Below, one piece after another: positions 35,718 through 44,076 of a stretch of DNA of 64,000 nucleotides. The stretch covers positions 283,194 through 347,193 of the forward strand of contig NZ_FNBL01000002.1 of assembly GCF_900102315.1 (NCBI RefSeq), given 5' to 3'. The translations under genes and the position numbers were made by a program. This DNA comes from Celeribacter baekdonensis (GTDB taxonomy: Bacteria > Pseudomonadota > Alphaproteobacteria > Rhodobacterales > Rhodobacteraceae). The notes under the pieces are model-generated. The model was not told where the DNA came from. It saw only the letters and a list, made by a program, of their open reading frames with translations, and searched no databases. How positions within the stretch are numbered: position 1 is the first letter of the stretch; every line of letters starts with the position of its first letter.

Positions 35718-35792
35718 GGGAATGATCCTTTTGCAAAGGCGGCCCGACCCAGCCGGACCGCCTCAAAAGCGTCAATTGGGAACGTGGAGCGC

Positions 35793-36752
35793 TTACAGGA
35801 GGCCTTGCTCTTTGTAATAGCGTTCTGCCCCCGGATGCAGCGGGATCGGCGAGCCTTTGACCGCGTCTTCCAAAGTGATGCCGCCCGCCGCCGAATGCGC
35901 CGCTTTCAGCGTATCGAGATGCTCGAACATCAGTTTGGTCATCTGATAGGCGGTTTCTTCAGACACATCCTCATGCGTCACGAGGAAGTTGACCACAGCC
36001 ACCGTCGGCACGTCAGCCTCTTGGCCGGCATAGGTTCCGGCCGGAATGACACCCGCAATATAGGGCGCGCCAAGGGCTTCTGCGGTCTCTTTCGGGACCG
36101 AAAGAAAGGTGATCTCTTGCGAGGAAGAGAGATCCTTCAACGCCGCATTGCCAAGGCCGGAGGATTGCAGCGTTGCATCCAACTGGCGGTTTTTCATCAG
36201 CTCGACCGATTCCGAGAATGGCAGATATTCGAGCTTGCCCAGATTGTCATAGCTCATTCCCGATGCGCCAAAAATCGCCCGCGCGTTCAACTCGGTTCCC
36301 GATTTCGCCGCGCCAACGGACAGGCTTTTGCCCTTGAGATCCGCAACTGTCGTGGCACCTGTTTCGCCCAAAGCGGCGATTTGCACGTAGTTCGGATAGA
36401 TCGCAGCAATGGCGCGCAGCTTGGTCAGCGGTGCTTTGAAACCTGCATCCGCATTGCCTTCCCACGCATATTTTACGGAATCTCCAAGTGCAAAGGCCAG
36501 TTCACCCTTGCCCTGTTGCAGCAGGTTGAGGTTCTCGACAGAGGCCTTCGTCGATTGCACCTGCGTGCGTGCGCCCTCAATCCCCTTCCCGTAGAGAGTC
36601 GAAAGCGCCACGCCGAGCGGATAATACACGCCCGAGGTGCCTCCGGTCAGAATATTGATGAATTCGCTGGCCTTCGCGGCAGGTGCCGAAGCGACGGTGG
36701 AAACGGCAAGTGCTCCGGCGAACAACGCGCCGAACTTGATCTTGTTAAACAT
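35793..36752 (-). CDS. TAXI-family TRAP solute-binding protein
   Basis: 319-residue periplasmic binding protein with a signal peptide (FGALFAGALAVSTVASAPAAKA). The mature start FINILTGGTSGVYYPLGVALSTLYG is the TAXI signature; LLQQGKGELAFALGD and GVIPAGTYAGQEADVPTVAV also fit. TAXI proteins bind glutamate, 2-oxoglutarate or related acids; the ligand here is unknown. It is the first gene of the five-gene operon. Confidence 0.95.
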   Translation of the reverse strand: MFNKIKFGALFAGALAVSTVASAPAAKASEFINILTGGTSGVYYPLGVALSTLYGKGIEGARTQVQSTKASVENLNLLQQGKGELAFALGDSVKYAWEGNADAGFKAPLTKLRAIAAIYPNYVQIAALGETGATTVADLKGKSLSVGAAKSGTELNARAIFGASGMSYDNLGKLEYLPFSESVELMKNRQLDATLQSSGLGNAALKDLSSSQEITFLSVPKETAEALGAPYIAGVIPAGTYAGQEADVPTVAVVNFLVTHEDVSEETAYQMTKLMFEHLDTLKAAHSAAGGITLEDAVKGSPIPLHPGAERYYKEQGLL

Positions 36753-36854
36753 TCTTAATCCTCCCAGAAATTACCCCGCCTCCCGCGGGTCCCTGTCAGG
36801 GGGCCGCAAATTGCCCCGCCGATCAACCAATTTTATTCGGGTTTTGCAAAAAGC

Positions 36855-36870
36855 TGGCGGGGCCCCGCCA
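36855..36870. promoter_or_regulatory. Perfect 16-bp palindrome upstream of the TAXI gene
   Basis: TGGCGGGGCCCCGCCA, about 105 bases upstream of the TAXI start. It could be an operator for the DctD-like regulator or simply a GC-rich hairpin. Confidence 0.35.
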
Positions 36871-36931
36871 CGGCTCTGGCAGATATTCGCCTCGGACCTG
36901 CGCCGCAGCCGCCTTTGCAGCGCCAGAGGGG

Positions 36932-36955
36932 CAGGTCACGCTACAGGTCACGCTA
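36932..36955. repeat. 12-bp tandem duplication
   Basis: CAGGTCACGCTA twice without a gap. A second duplication, ACGTCGCAAGGG twice, lies at 37050-37073 in the same intergenic region. Confidence 0.85.
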
Positions 36956-37115
36956 GGGGGGAGCCCGGTTTGCGCGCATGTGTGGCTTTGGCCGATATCA
37001 ACGCGCCCGCCGCGCAGGCCAGCGGCGGCAATCGAAGCGGCGGGTGGCCACGTCGCAAGGGACGTCGCAAGGGACGATGCCGCATGGATTTCAGTAAAGA
37101 ATAAAGGGAGGTAAA

Positions 37116-37199
37116 TGGTGGGCGACCCTGGAATCGAACCAGGCGTGGGTCTCCCCGGCGGAGTTACAGTCCGCTGCCGCACCTTGCAGCCCGTCGCCC
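37116..37199 (-). tRNA. tRNA-Tyr (anticodon GTA)
   Basis: 84 bases including encoded CCA, read on the minus strand. Acceptor GGGCGAC pairs with GTCGCCC, the anticodon arm is GCGGA-CTGTAAC-TCCGC with GTA, and a long variable arm follows, as expected for bacterial tRNA-Tyr. The T loop is TTCGATT. Confidence 0.97.
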
Positions 37200-37367
37200 A
37201 CGAAGGATGCCTGAGGCATCAAGGTGCGCATTGCACCGCGTCGTGTGGGGGGCTGGATACAATCGGGATCGGGGGGCGTCAACAGGAAAAATGCCAAAAG
37301 GATGCTTGTGCTTGGAGATTGCGCGCGGCAGGAAGGGGAAAGCCTTTTGCAGAGGAAAGAGAGTGCC

Positions 37368-38156
37368 ATGAAAAAGCCCCAGTGGGTCGTCGAAAAAGAG
37401 CAAGCCAAGCGCAAAGCGGAGGCTGCGACCGTGTGGTTGTTTGGGCTTCATGCGGTGCGCGATGCGCTGCGCAATCCGGCGCGTGAAAAATTGCGCCTCG
37501 TGGTGACCAAAAACGCCTATGACAAATTGGCCGAGGATATTGAGGCCTCTGGCATGGAGCCCGAACTGACCGATCCGCGCAAATTCAACGTGCCGATTGA
37601 TCCAGGCTCCGTGCACCAAGGCGCGGCACTGGAGGTCAAACCGCTCAATTGGGGTTCGGTCGAAGAGGTTTGTTTGGCCTCGGGTGCGGGCCAAAGCGGC
37701 GCGCCGACGGTGGTGTTGCTTGATCAGGTCACCGACCCGCATAACGTCGGCGCGGTGTTGCGGTCTGCCGAGGTGTTTGGTGCCGAAGCGGTGATCGCCA
37801 CCGCACGCCATGCAGCACCCGAAACCGGGGCCTTGGCGAAAACCGCCTCCGGCGCGCTGGAACGCCAACCCTATCTGCGGGTGCGCAACCTGTCCGATAC
37901 GATCGTCAAATTGCAGGAAATGGGCTTTGTCTGTCTTGGCCTCGATGGCGAGGCAGAGGTGACATTGGATGAGGCGCTGACGGGCTGTGCGGGCCGGGCC
38001 GTGGCGCTGGTGATGGGGGCCGAGGGGCCGGGCTTGCGGCAAAAAACCAAGGAGACGGTGGATCAACTGGTGAAAATCCCGTTTGCGCGCGATTTTGGTT
38101 CGCTCAACGTGTCCAATGCCGCCGCTGTGGCGCTGTATGCTGCGTCAAAGCGCTGA
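37368..38156 (+). CDS. rlmB: 23S rRNA (guanosine-2'-O)-methyltransferase RlmB
   Basis: 262-residue SPOUT methyltransferase. The N-terminal substrate-binding domain begins VWLFGLHAVRDALRN. The three SpoU motifs follow: LLDQVTDPHNVGAVLRSAEVFG, ALVMGAEGPGLRQ and SLNVSNAAAVALY. E. coli RlmB modifies G2251 of 23S rRNA; other SpoU enzymes (TrmH types) are possible. The ATG at 37368 follows AGAGGAAAGAG. Longer upstream frames run into the tRNA region. Confidence 0.92.
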   Translation: MKKPQWVVEKEQAKRKAEAATVWLFGLHAVRDALRNPAREKLRLVVTKNAYDKLAEDIEASGMEPELTDPRKFNVPIDPGSVHQGAALEVKPLNWGSVEEVCLASGAGQSGAPTVVLLDQVTDPHNVGAVLRSAEVFGAEAVIATARHAAPETGALAKTASGALERQPYLRVRNLSDTIVKLQEMGFVCLGLDGEAEVTLDEALTGCAGRAVALVMGAEGPGLRQKTKETVDQLVKIPFARDFGSLNVSNAAAVALYAASKR

Positions 38157-38336
38157 CATCGGCGTTTGGGGGCGACGAGTTCACATTGTGTTCACGTTTT
38201 TCTTACAAGCTCTTAACATCTGAGACGCACACCCTATCTTTGAGTGTGAGACGCGCATCGGAACACGCGCGTTGCTCTCAACTGTCCCTCGTTCCACACC
38301 TTATGCCCGGGCCTTGTGCCCGGGCTTTTTTCTTTT
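38157..38336 (+). ncRNA. Possible small RNA or long 3' UTR ending at a strong terminator
   Basis: Between rlmB and the next gene, promoter-like TTCACA (near 38180) is followed by AT-rich TCTTAACAT, then small hairpins (ACAC/GTGT, GCGC/GCGC) and a perfect terminator. This could be an independent short transcript of roughly 120 bases or just the rlmB 3' end. Weak evidence. Confidence 0.25.
38305..38336 (+). terminator. Intrinsic terminator
   Basis: GCCCGGGC (38305-38312) and GCCCGGGC (38318-38325) form a perfect 8-bp stem with a 5-base loop, followed by TTTTTTCTTTT. Confidence 0.9.
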
Positions 38337-38360
38337 GCCAATCTGGGCTATGATTTCTGC

Positions 38361-38792
38361 ATGAGCACAATAGACCAACTGACCGACGCCGACATCATCC
38401 GCATCCTGCAGGACACAAAGGTGATCGCCCTTGTGGGGGCAAGCCCGCGCCCTGAACGCCCGTCGCATCAGGTCGGGAAATTTCTGGCGGCGCGGGGTTA
38501 TAAAGTGATTCCGGTGAACCCCGGGCAGGCGGGGCGCGAGCTGTTTGGTCAGACCTGTGTGGCCTCTTTGTCCGACATTCATGAGCCGGTCGATATGGTC
38601 GATATTTTCCGCCGCTCTGAAGAGGTGGCTCAGGTGGTGGACGAGGCGCTACACGCGCTCAAAGGGTTGAAATACGTCTGGATGCAGCTTGGCATCATCA
38701 GCGACAAAGCCGCCGCCTTGGCCCGCGCCCAAGGTGCCGAAGTGGTGATGGACCGCTGCCCGGCGATTGAGATCCCGCGATTGGGGATGTGA
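38361..38792 (+). CDS. CoA-binding-domain protein
   Basis: 143 residues with a Rossmann CoA-binding fold: IRILQDTKVIALVGASPRPERPSHQVGKFLAARGYKVIPVNP is here recognised through its parts VIALVGASPRPERPS and GYKVIPVNPG. VDMVDIFRRSEEV, KYVWMQLGI and VMDRCPAIE complete the YccU-type pattern. It binds a CoA-like nucleotide; cellular role unknown. The ATG at 38361 lies after the terminator, so it has its own promoter or reads through. Confidence 0.88.
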   Translation: MSTIDQLTDADIIRILQDTKVIALVGASPRPERPSHQVGKFLAARGYKVIPVNPGQAGRELFGQTCVASLSDIHEPVDMVDIFRRSEEVAQVVDEALHALKGLKYVWMQLGIISDKAAALARAQGAEVVMDRCPAIEIPRLGM

Positions 38793-38802
38793 GGGGGTCC
38801 TT

Positions 38803-39312
38803 CTACCCCCGGCTGGCGGCGATATAGGCTTTGATGGCAGTGAGCGTCTCCGCCATCTCGCCCGCGTCCTTAAAGGCGGTTTTGGGGATTGCAAGACACT
38901 CAATATCGGCCAAAAGCAAGGCAATGCCTTCGTTTGTTTGTTCTGCCGCGATGAATGCGTTCCAGCGAAACGTCATGCTGTGCAACGCGCTTTCTTCGGA
39001 ATATCCATCCTCTGCGAGAGTAAAGCGTGTGCCCGCCAGACGATAGGGAGCAGATTGAAAGCCGGCAAACATCTGTCTGCGCCAGACGAAGCCCGCCCCA
39101 AAATACAGCGCTGTAATTGCAAAGATCAAGATCGGGGCAAAGGTCACGAATTTTGACGGATAGGCGAGGGCGCTCCCAAAGAGCAAAGCTATGGCGCCAG
39201 CGTACCAAAGTGCACGGGTCCGAATGTACAGGGGGGCGCGTTTGCGATGAAGCTCTGCCAAGCCTTTGCGTATTTTGAAATCGGTGGGTTTGGCAAAAAA
39301 GGTTTTGGTCAT
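38803..39312 (-). CDS. YcxB-like membrane protein
   Basis: 169 residues with two close membrane segments (LWYAGAIALLFGSALAY and FVTFAPILIFAITALYFGAGFVW) and a C-terminal soluble domain. That domain has FTLAEDGYSEESALHSMTFRW, then LLLADIECLAIPKTAFKDAGE, the pattern of the YcxB C-terminal domain. Function unknown. It starts 17 bases after hisE and may be the last gene of that transcript. Confidence 0.78.
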   Translation of the reverse strand: MTKTFFAKPTDFKIRKGLAELHRKRAPLYIRTRALWYAGAIALLFGSALAYPSKFVTFAPILIFAITALYFGAGFVWRRQMFAGFQSAPYRLAGTRFTLAEDGYSEESALHSMTFRWNAFIAAEQTNEGIALLLADIECLAIPKTAFKDAGEMAETLTAIKAYIAASRG

Positions 39313-39329
39313 AAAATCTATCCTAGGTC

Positions 39330-39644
39330 TTAGGGTTTGCGCGCGGCTTTCTCGGCAATTCCCGAAAGACCCTGACGCCGCGCCAACTCAGTCAAGACAT
39401 CATCGAGCGCCACATCGCGCGCAGCCAGCATGACCAGCAAGTGATAAAGCACATCGGCGGCCTCATAGGTGAGGTTCTCGCGGTCGTTTTTGACCGCGGC
39501 GATAATGGCCTCAATCGCCTCTTCGCCAAATTTCTCGGCGCATTTCTCCGGGCCTTTGGACAGAAGTTTTGCGGTCCAGGAGCTGTCTGGATCGGCGGAT
39601 TTGCGCGACAGGATGACCTGTTCAAGATCGTGCAGGATGGACAT
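39330..39644 (-). CDS. hisE: Phosphoribosyl-ATP pyrophosphatase
   Basis: 104-residue MazG-fold enzyme that hydrolyses PR-ATP to PR-AMP in histidine synthesis. KLLSKGPEKCAEKFGEEAIEAIIAA and YEAADVLYHLLVMLAARDV are the family motifs with the metal-binding Glu and Asp. HisE stands alone here, not fused with HisI. It follows hisF by 10 bases. Confidence 0.95.
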   Translation of the reverse strand: MSILHDLEQVILSRKSADPDSSWTAKLLSKGPEKCAEKFGEEAIEAIIAAVKNDRENLTYEAADVLYHLLVMLAARDVALDDVLTELARRQGLSGIAEKAARKP

Positions 39645-39654
39645 GGAATGTTCC

Positions 39655-40452
39655 TTAATTCAGCCGCATCGGGATGCCTTTGGCGGCCATATATTCTTTG
39701 GCCTCCTGAATCGTGTAATCCCCGAAGTGAAAGATGGAGGCGGCGAGAACGGCGCTGGCGTGGCCTTCGGTGACGCCTTCGACGAGGTGATCGAGCGTGC
39801 CAACACCGCCCGAGGCGATCACCGGGATGTTGACCGCATCGGCAATGGTGCGCGTCATCGCAAGGTTAAACCCCGCGCGCGTGCCGTCGCGGTCCATGGA
39901 GGTGAGTAAGATCTCGCCCGCGCCTTTGCGCTCAATCAGCTTGGCAAATTCCACCGCATCAATCGGATTTCCCTCCGCATCCAGTGCAGCTTTGCGCCCG
40001 CCATGGGTGAAAATCGTCCATTTCACTGGCGTGCCGTCTTCGTCCCACTCGGTGGTTTTGGCGTCAATCGCACAGACGATACACTGGCTGCCAAAGCGGT
40101 CGGCAGAGCGTGCGATCACGTCCGGGTCAGCCACGGCGGCGGAGTTGAACGACACCTTGTCGGCCCCTGCCAAAAGCAGATCACGCACATCATCAGGCGT
40201 GCGCACGCCGCCACCGATGGTCAGCGGCATGAAACATTGCTCGGCGGTGCGGGTGGCCAGATCATACATGGTGCCGCGGTTCTCATGGGTGGCGTGAATG
40301 TCGAGGAAACACAGCTCATCGGCACCGGCCAAATCATAGGCCCGCGCACTTTCAACAGGATCGCCCGCGTCGATCAGGTCGACGAAATTGACGCCTTTGA
40401 CCACACGGCCATCGGCCACATCGAGACAGGGGATGATACGGGTTTTGAGCAT
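39655..40452 (-). CDS. hisF: Imidazole glycerol phosphate synthase, cyclase subunit
   Basis: 265-residue TIM barrel that with HisH makes imidazole glycerol phosphate and AICAR. The catalytic Asp residues lie in [18 protein letters not shown] near the start and in [23 protein letters not shown] and [10 protein letters not shown] are the phosphate-binding loops. The ATG at 40452 is fixed by the [12 protein letters not shown] start; the upstream open frame is spurious. Confidence 0.96.
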   Translation of the reverse strand: MLKTRIIPCLDVADGRVVKGVNFVDLIDAGDPVESARAYDLAGADELCFLDIHATHENRGTMYDLATRTAEQCFMPLTIGGGVRTPDDVRDLLLAGADKVSFNSAAVADPDVIARSADRFGSQCIVCAIDAKTTEWDEDGTPVKWTIFTHGGRKAALDAEGNPIDAVEFAKLIERKGAGEILLTSMDRDGTRAGFNLAMTRTIADAVNIPVIASGGVGTLDHLVEGVTEGHASAVLAASIFHFGDYTIQEAKEYMAAKGIPMRLN

Positions 40453-40528
40453 GATGCGCCTATTCGTCCGAGAGAAAGGGGCGTTCGCGCCCCCTCTGGC
40501 TTCGCCATTCACCCCCAAAGGTTTCAAT

Positions 40529-40558
40529 GTGGATATTTGGGGACAAAAGAAGATGAAG
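40529..40558 (+). repeat. GTGGATATTT...GAAG repeat, divergent relative
   Basis: GTGGATATTT followed by GGGGACAAAAGAAGATGAAG lies between hisF and the DUF2867 gene. It resembles the GTGAGTATTT motif at three other places in the window but with a different second half, so membership is uncertain. Confidence 0.3.
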
Positions 40559-40631
40559 GTGTCTTTGACGTTTCTTAGCCATGCGCGCGCGGTGATGCAA
40601 ACATTGGATTGGTGATGCTGCGGTTTCTTGG

Positions 40632-41117
40632 TCAGCGCACCTGCGCGATGCGGCGCATGGCATCGCGCACGATCAGCACATGAAAGGGTTTCACCAGCAT
40701 AAGATAGGCGTATCCCAGCGCGTTGTTGCGATGAACCCATGTCGCCATATGGATGTGACCCGCCTCTTGGCGGATGCAGATCCGGAAATTGAGATGCGTG
40801 TCGTTGGTCCCGATGATCAGCTCGTCCGCGCCTTCATATTCGACGGGGAAAACGGCCTGCTCACCAACCTCTGAGGTGTTGGTTTTGAGGCCAAAAGGTG
40901 TGACGATCCTGTTGCGCAGGGCCAAAAGCGCATCGGCCCAGCCGGGCATGGAGAGGCCGATCTTTGCCGCATCGCGTGGCGACAGCGCACTTTCGACCGC
41001 ATAGCCATCTATGAAATCGCCTTGGGTGACATGGGACCATAGGCGTGATTGGGCGGGGAGGGGGCGTTTGTGAACCTGTACCATCGTGACGACCTGTGCA
41101 TTGGGGTTTTGGAACAT
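40632..41117 (-). CDS. DUF2867-family protein within the his cluster
   Basis: About 161 residues. [16 protein letters not shown] at the start, [27 protein letters not shown] in the middle and [29 protein letters not shown] at the end match DUF2867, a family with no assigned function. No signal peptide. The ATG at 41117 lacks a clear ribosome site; 41084 is an alternative. It stands between hisA and hisF on the same strand. Confidence 0.78.
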   Translation of the reverse strand: MFQNPNAQVVTMVQVHKRPLPAQSRLWSHVTQGDFIDGYAVESALSPRDAAKIGLSMPGWADALLALRNRIVTPFGLKTNTSEVGEQAVFPVEYEGADELIIGTNDTHLNFRICIRQEAGHIHMATWVHRNNALGYAYLMLVKPFHVLIVRDAMRRIAQVR

Positions 41118-41163
41118 CAAACGTCACAATGCGCGCTGAGGAAAGGGCGCAGAGTGTCGCGGA

Positions 41164-41886
41164 TCAGCCCTTGAGCACAGCCAAAGCCTGGGCCAGATCA
41201 ATCGCACCATCATACAAAGCGCGGCCTGAGATCGCGCCATTGAGCGCCGCGCCGCAGTTTTTGAGGTTGCGCAGATCGTCCAGGGACGACACGCCGCCCG
41301 AGGCAATCACCGGGATCGACACAGCGCGGGCGAGGGCGGCGGTTTCTTCGACATTAGGGCCTTTCATCGCGCCATCGCGGTTGATGTCGGTGTAGATGAT
41401 CGCGGCCACGCCCGCGTCCTCAAAGGATTTGGCGAGATCGGTGGCGGTCACGTTGGTTTCTGTCGCCCAGCCTTTGGTTGCAACCATGCCTTTGCGCGCG
41501 TCAATGCCGACGGCAACATGCCCCGGAAAGGCCCGTGCAGCCTCGCGCACCAGATCGGGGTTTTCCACCGCCACGGTGCCAAGGATCACGCGCTCCAGGC
41601 CCTTGGACAACCACCGCTCGATCGTGGCCATATCACGGATGCCGCCGCCAAGCTGGGCGGGGACTTTGCACTGTTTGAGAATCTCCTCAACGGGTGCTGC
41701 GTTCACCGGCTCACCGGCAAAAGCACCATTCAGATCGACCAAATGCAACCATTCACAGCCCGCGTTTACAAAATCCAGCGCCTGAGCGGCCGGGTTTTCA
41801 TTAAACACTGTGGCTTGATCCATTTCGCCCTTATAAAGGCGCACGGCATGGCCGTCTTTCAAATCAATGGCGGGGTAGAGGATCAT
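41164..41886 (-). CDS. hisA: Phosphoribosylformimino-5-aminoimidazole carboxamide ribotide isomerase
   Basis: 240-residue TIM barrel catalysing the Amadori rearrangement of ProFAR. The catalytic Asp residues lie in [17 protein letters not shown] and [15 protein letters not shown], with LGGGIRD and [10 protein letters not shown] as phosphate loops. The ATG at 41886 is set by MILYPAIDL; the longer frame is not supported. The DUF2867 gene and hisF follow on the same strand. Confidence 0.96.
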   Translation of the reverse strand: MILYPAIDLKDGHAVRLYKGEMDQATVFNENPAAQALDFVNAGCEWLHLVDLNGAFAGEPVNAAPVEEILKQCKVPAQLGGGIRDMATIERWLSKGLERVILGTVAVENPDLVREAARAFPGHVAVGIDARKGMVATKGWATETNVTATDLAKSFEDAGVAAIIYTDINRDGAMKGPNVEETAALARAVSIPVIASGGVSSLDDLRNLKNCGAALNGAISGRALYDGAIDLAQALAVLKG

Positions 41887-42050
41887 CGGGCGCGGCCTTT
41901 CATAAAACTGTCGCCGACCCTTTGCCATGAATGTAGGATGAATGCAAAACCTCTTGCGCGCGTGCTGCAATAGGATTTGCCCCAACGTCAGACTTGCCAG
42001 ATCATAGGTGCCGCTCGCAGGATGCGGACCAGAATAGGGAGGATATATCA

Positions 42051-42437
42051 ATGAAGACATTCGCATTCGCGGCACTTGCTGCTGTCGCTTTTGCCGCCCC
42101 GGCCTTTGCCGCCGATCCGGTGGTCGGAACATGGAAAACTCAGGTCGATGACGGGCATTACGCCTATGTCGACATCGCGCCATGCGGGGCCCAGATTTGT
42201 GGCACCATCGCCAAGGCATTTGATGCCAACGGCCCGATCAAGTCGGACAACATCGGCAAACCCATCGTTTGGGACATGATGGCCCAAGGCGGCGGTGGCT
42301 ATGGCAAGGGTAAAATCTGGCAGCCTTCAACGGGCAAAGTGTTCAGCTCCAAAATGGCGTTGAATGGTGACACGCTCAAAGTGGCGGGCTGTGTCGGGCC
42401 GATTTGTAAGAAACAGACCTGGACACGGGTGAAGTGA
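42051..42437 (+). CDS. DUF2147-family secreted protein
   Basis: 128 residues with a signal peptide ([17 protein letters not shown]). The mature part, [32 protein letters not shown], and the end [19 protein letters not shown], with paired Cys, define DUF2147. Function unknown. AGGGAGG precedes the ATG. It is divergent from hisA and convergent with hisH, so it interrupts the his cluster on the opposite strand. Confidence 0.9.
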   Translation: MKTFAFAALAAVAFAAPAFAADPVVGTWKTQVDDGHYAYVDIAPCGAQICGTIAKAFDANGPIKSDNIGKPIVWDMMAQGGGGYGKGKIWQPSTGKVFSSKMALNGDTLKVAGCVGPICKKQTWTRVK

Positions 42438-42443
42438 TCCAAC

Positions 42444-42477
42444 ACAAGGGCCGCGCTCAATCTGGCGCGGCCCTTGT
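42444..42477. terminator. Strong hairpin between convergent genes
   Basis: ACAAGGGCCGCGC (42444-42456) and GCGCGGCCCTTGT (42465-42477) form a perfect 13-bp stem with an 8-base loop. On the plus strand CTTTAT follows. It probably ends the DUF2147 transcript and may also stop hisH transcription. Confidence 0.8.
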
Positions 42478-42501
42478 CTTTATCGTGATCTAAATACTCA
42501 C
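42478..42501 (-). repeat. GTGAGTATTT...CACGATAAAG repeat, copy 4
   Basis: On the minus strand, two bases past the hisH stop, GTGAGTATTT is followed by AGAT and CACGATAAAG. It is nearly identical to copy 1 at 1455-1478, 41 kb away. Confidence 0.65.
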
Positions 42502-42503
42502 CT

Positions 42504-43142
42504 TTACGGCACCCAGCCGAGAAAATTCGACACGATGCGTAGCCCCGCCCGTTGGCTTTTTTCCGGGTGAAACTGACAGCCGATCATATTGTCACGCCCG
42601 ACAATGGCGGTGATGTCGCCTGCGTAATCGACATGGGCGAGGCGATGCGCCGGGTTTTCGACTTTGAAGTGGTAGGAGTGGACGAAATAGGCGTGATCGC
42701 CACTGTCCACGCCATCAAGCACCGGGTGAGGGTGATCGACCACCAGATCGTTCCACCCCATATGCGGCACTTTCAGAGACGGATCGGAGGGGGTGATTTT
42801 GACCACCTCGCCGGGAATCCAGTCAAAGCCGGTGGTGTCCTCATATTCACGGCCCCAAGACGCCATCATCTGCATCCCGATGCAAATTCCCATAAAGGGG
42901 CGGCCCTTTTGCACCACGGCCTCCTCAATCGCTTCAAACAGGCCGGAATAGGTGAACAGGTGATTTTTACAGGCCGGAAACGCGCCATCGCCGGGCAACA
43001 CGATGCGGTCGGCCTTGGCCACCACATCGGGTTCCGAGGTCACAACGATGGTGCCCGCACCGCGTTCGCGCGCCATGCGTTCAAAGGCTTTGTGGGCGGA
43101 GTGGAGGTTTCCGCTGTTGTAATCAACGAGGGCTGTGAGCAT
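42504..43142 (-). CDS. hisH: Imidazole glycerol phosphate synthase, glutaminase subunit
   Basis: 212-residue class I amidotransferase that feeds ammonia to HisF. The nucleophile Cys is in FMGICIGMQ and the His-Glu pair in GCQFHPEKSQRAG. VDYNSGNLHSAHKAFER is the usual N-terminus. It starts 42 bases after hisB, on the same strand. Confidence 0.97.
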   Translation of the reverse strand: MLTALVDYNSGNLHSAHKAFERMARERGAGTIVVTSEPDVVAKADRIVLPGDGAFPACKNHLFTYSGLFEAIEEAVVQKGRPFMGICIGMQMMASWGREYEDTTGFDWIPGEVVKITPSDPSLKVPHMGWNDLVVDHPHPVLDGVDSGDHAYFVHSYHFKVENPAHRLAHVDYAGDITAIVGRDNMIGCQFHPEKSQRAGLRIVSNFLGWVP

Positions 43143-43184
43143 GTCTTTTGCTGTCCTGAAAGGGGGACGGAGAGGGCGCGCGCG

Positions 43185-43772
43185 TTAGAGCGCGCCTTTT
43201 GTGGAGGGCAGGCTGTTCGCCATCCTCGGGTCGATCTCGACCGCCATGCGCAAAGCGCGGGCGACGGATTTAAAGGCGGCTTCGGCGATATGGTGCGAAT
43301 TGATCCCATGCACCAGATCGACGTGCAAGGTGATGCCGCCATGGGTGGACAGCGCCTGAAAGAATTCGCGCACAAGCTCGGTGTCGAACGTGCCGATCTT
43401 GGCGGTCGGGAAATCGACGTTCCAGACCAAAAATGGCCGCGCCGACAGGTCCAGCGCGGTGGCGACCTGGGTGTCATCCATGGCCAGAGCAAAATGGCCA
43501 TAGCGGCAAATGCCCTTTTTGTCGCCAACCGCCTTGACCAAGGCCTGACCAATGGCGATGCCCGTGTCCTCGACCGTGTGGTGATCGTCGATATGGGTGT
43601 CGCCCTCGGCGCGGATCGTCATGTCAATCAACGAATGTCGCGACAGTTGATCGAGCATGTGGTCGAAAAAGCCCACGCCGGTTTGGTTGTCATAGACTCC
43701 GGTCCCGTCGAGGTTGATCTCAACCGTGATCTTGGTTTCCGCCGTGTTGCGGGTGATGGTCGCTTGGCGCAT
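43185..43772 (-). CDS. hisB: Imidazoleglycerol-phosphate dehydratase
   Basis: 195-residue manganese enzyme, the monofunctional form without the HisB phosphatase domain. Metal-binding motifs are [26 protein letters not shown] and [11 protein letters not shown]. First gene of this his cluster. Confidence 0.97.
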   Translation of the reverse strand: MRQATITRNTAETKITVEINLDGTGVYDNQTGVGFFDHMLDQLSRHSLIDMTIRAEGDTHIDDHHTVEDTGIAIGQALVKAVGDKKGICRYGHFALAMDDTQVATALDLSARPFLVWNVDFPTAKIGTFDTELVREFFQALSTHGGITLHVDLVHGINSHHIAEAAFKSVARALRMAVEIDPRMANSLPSTKGAL

Positions 43773-44076
43773 GGGGGCCTCATGTTCTGTTCGCGCCCCT
43801 TATAGGCCCGCCTTTGGCGTTTTGCCAAGATGGCCTGTGCCACGCCTGTCCCGGACTGACGTTCAAAGAGCTTGAAATCGGGATATGAATCTTCGTTCTC
43901 ACCGCCATGGTGCGGTTCAGGGGCGCGCTGTCCGAAAATGTGCCGCAGATATGGAACTTGGCACCTTTGGGACAGGTGTTGCCTATGTGGCTCGGTCCCA
44001 AAAGGTTTCCAAAAAGTTGAGACGTTATTAGGACTTTGTTAAGCATAATCGCGTTTCATGGAGGGGTTCATAGCAA
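43773..44076. other. Intergenic region between hisB and the pseudo-receiver gene
   Basis: About 300 bases between divergent genes. No coding sequence or clear operator was seen. The last 60 bases before the plus-strand gene are AT-rich (ACGTTATTAGGACTTTGTT), a plausible promoter area. Confidence 0.45.

Larger units (their letters stand above)
36753..37115. other. Intergenic region between the TRAP operon and tRNA-Tyr
   Basis: About 360 bases; no credible gene. It must contain the TRAP operon promoter on the minus strand. Features seen are a perfect 16-bp palindrome at 36855-36870 and two short tandem duplications (36932-36955 and 37050-37073). I found no convincing -24/-12 sigma-54 promoter. 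Confidence 0.55.

Noticed and set aside
35184-36758. 524-codon plus-strand frame
   Set aside because: Antisense to the TAXI and TRAP genes, whose products have clear family motifs; the product is Arg/His-rich shadow sequence.
36753-36900. Sigma-54 promoter upstream of the TAXI gene
   Set aside because: Candidate GG and GC elements do not have the required 10-base spacing.
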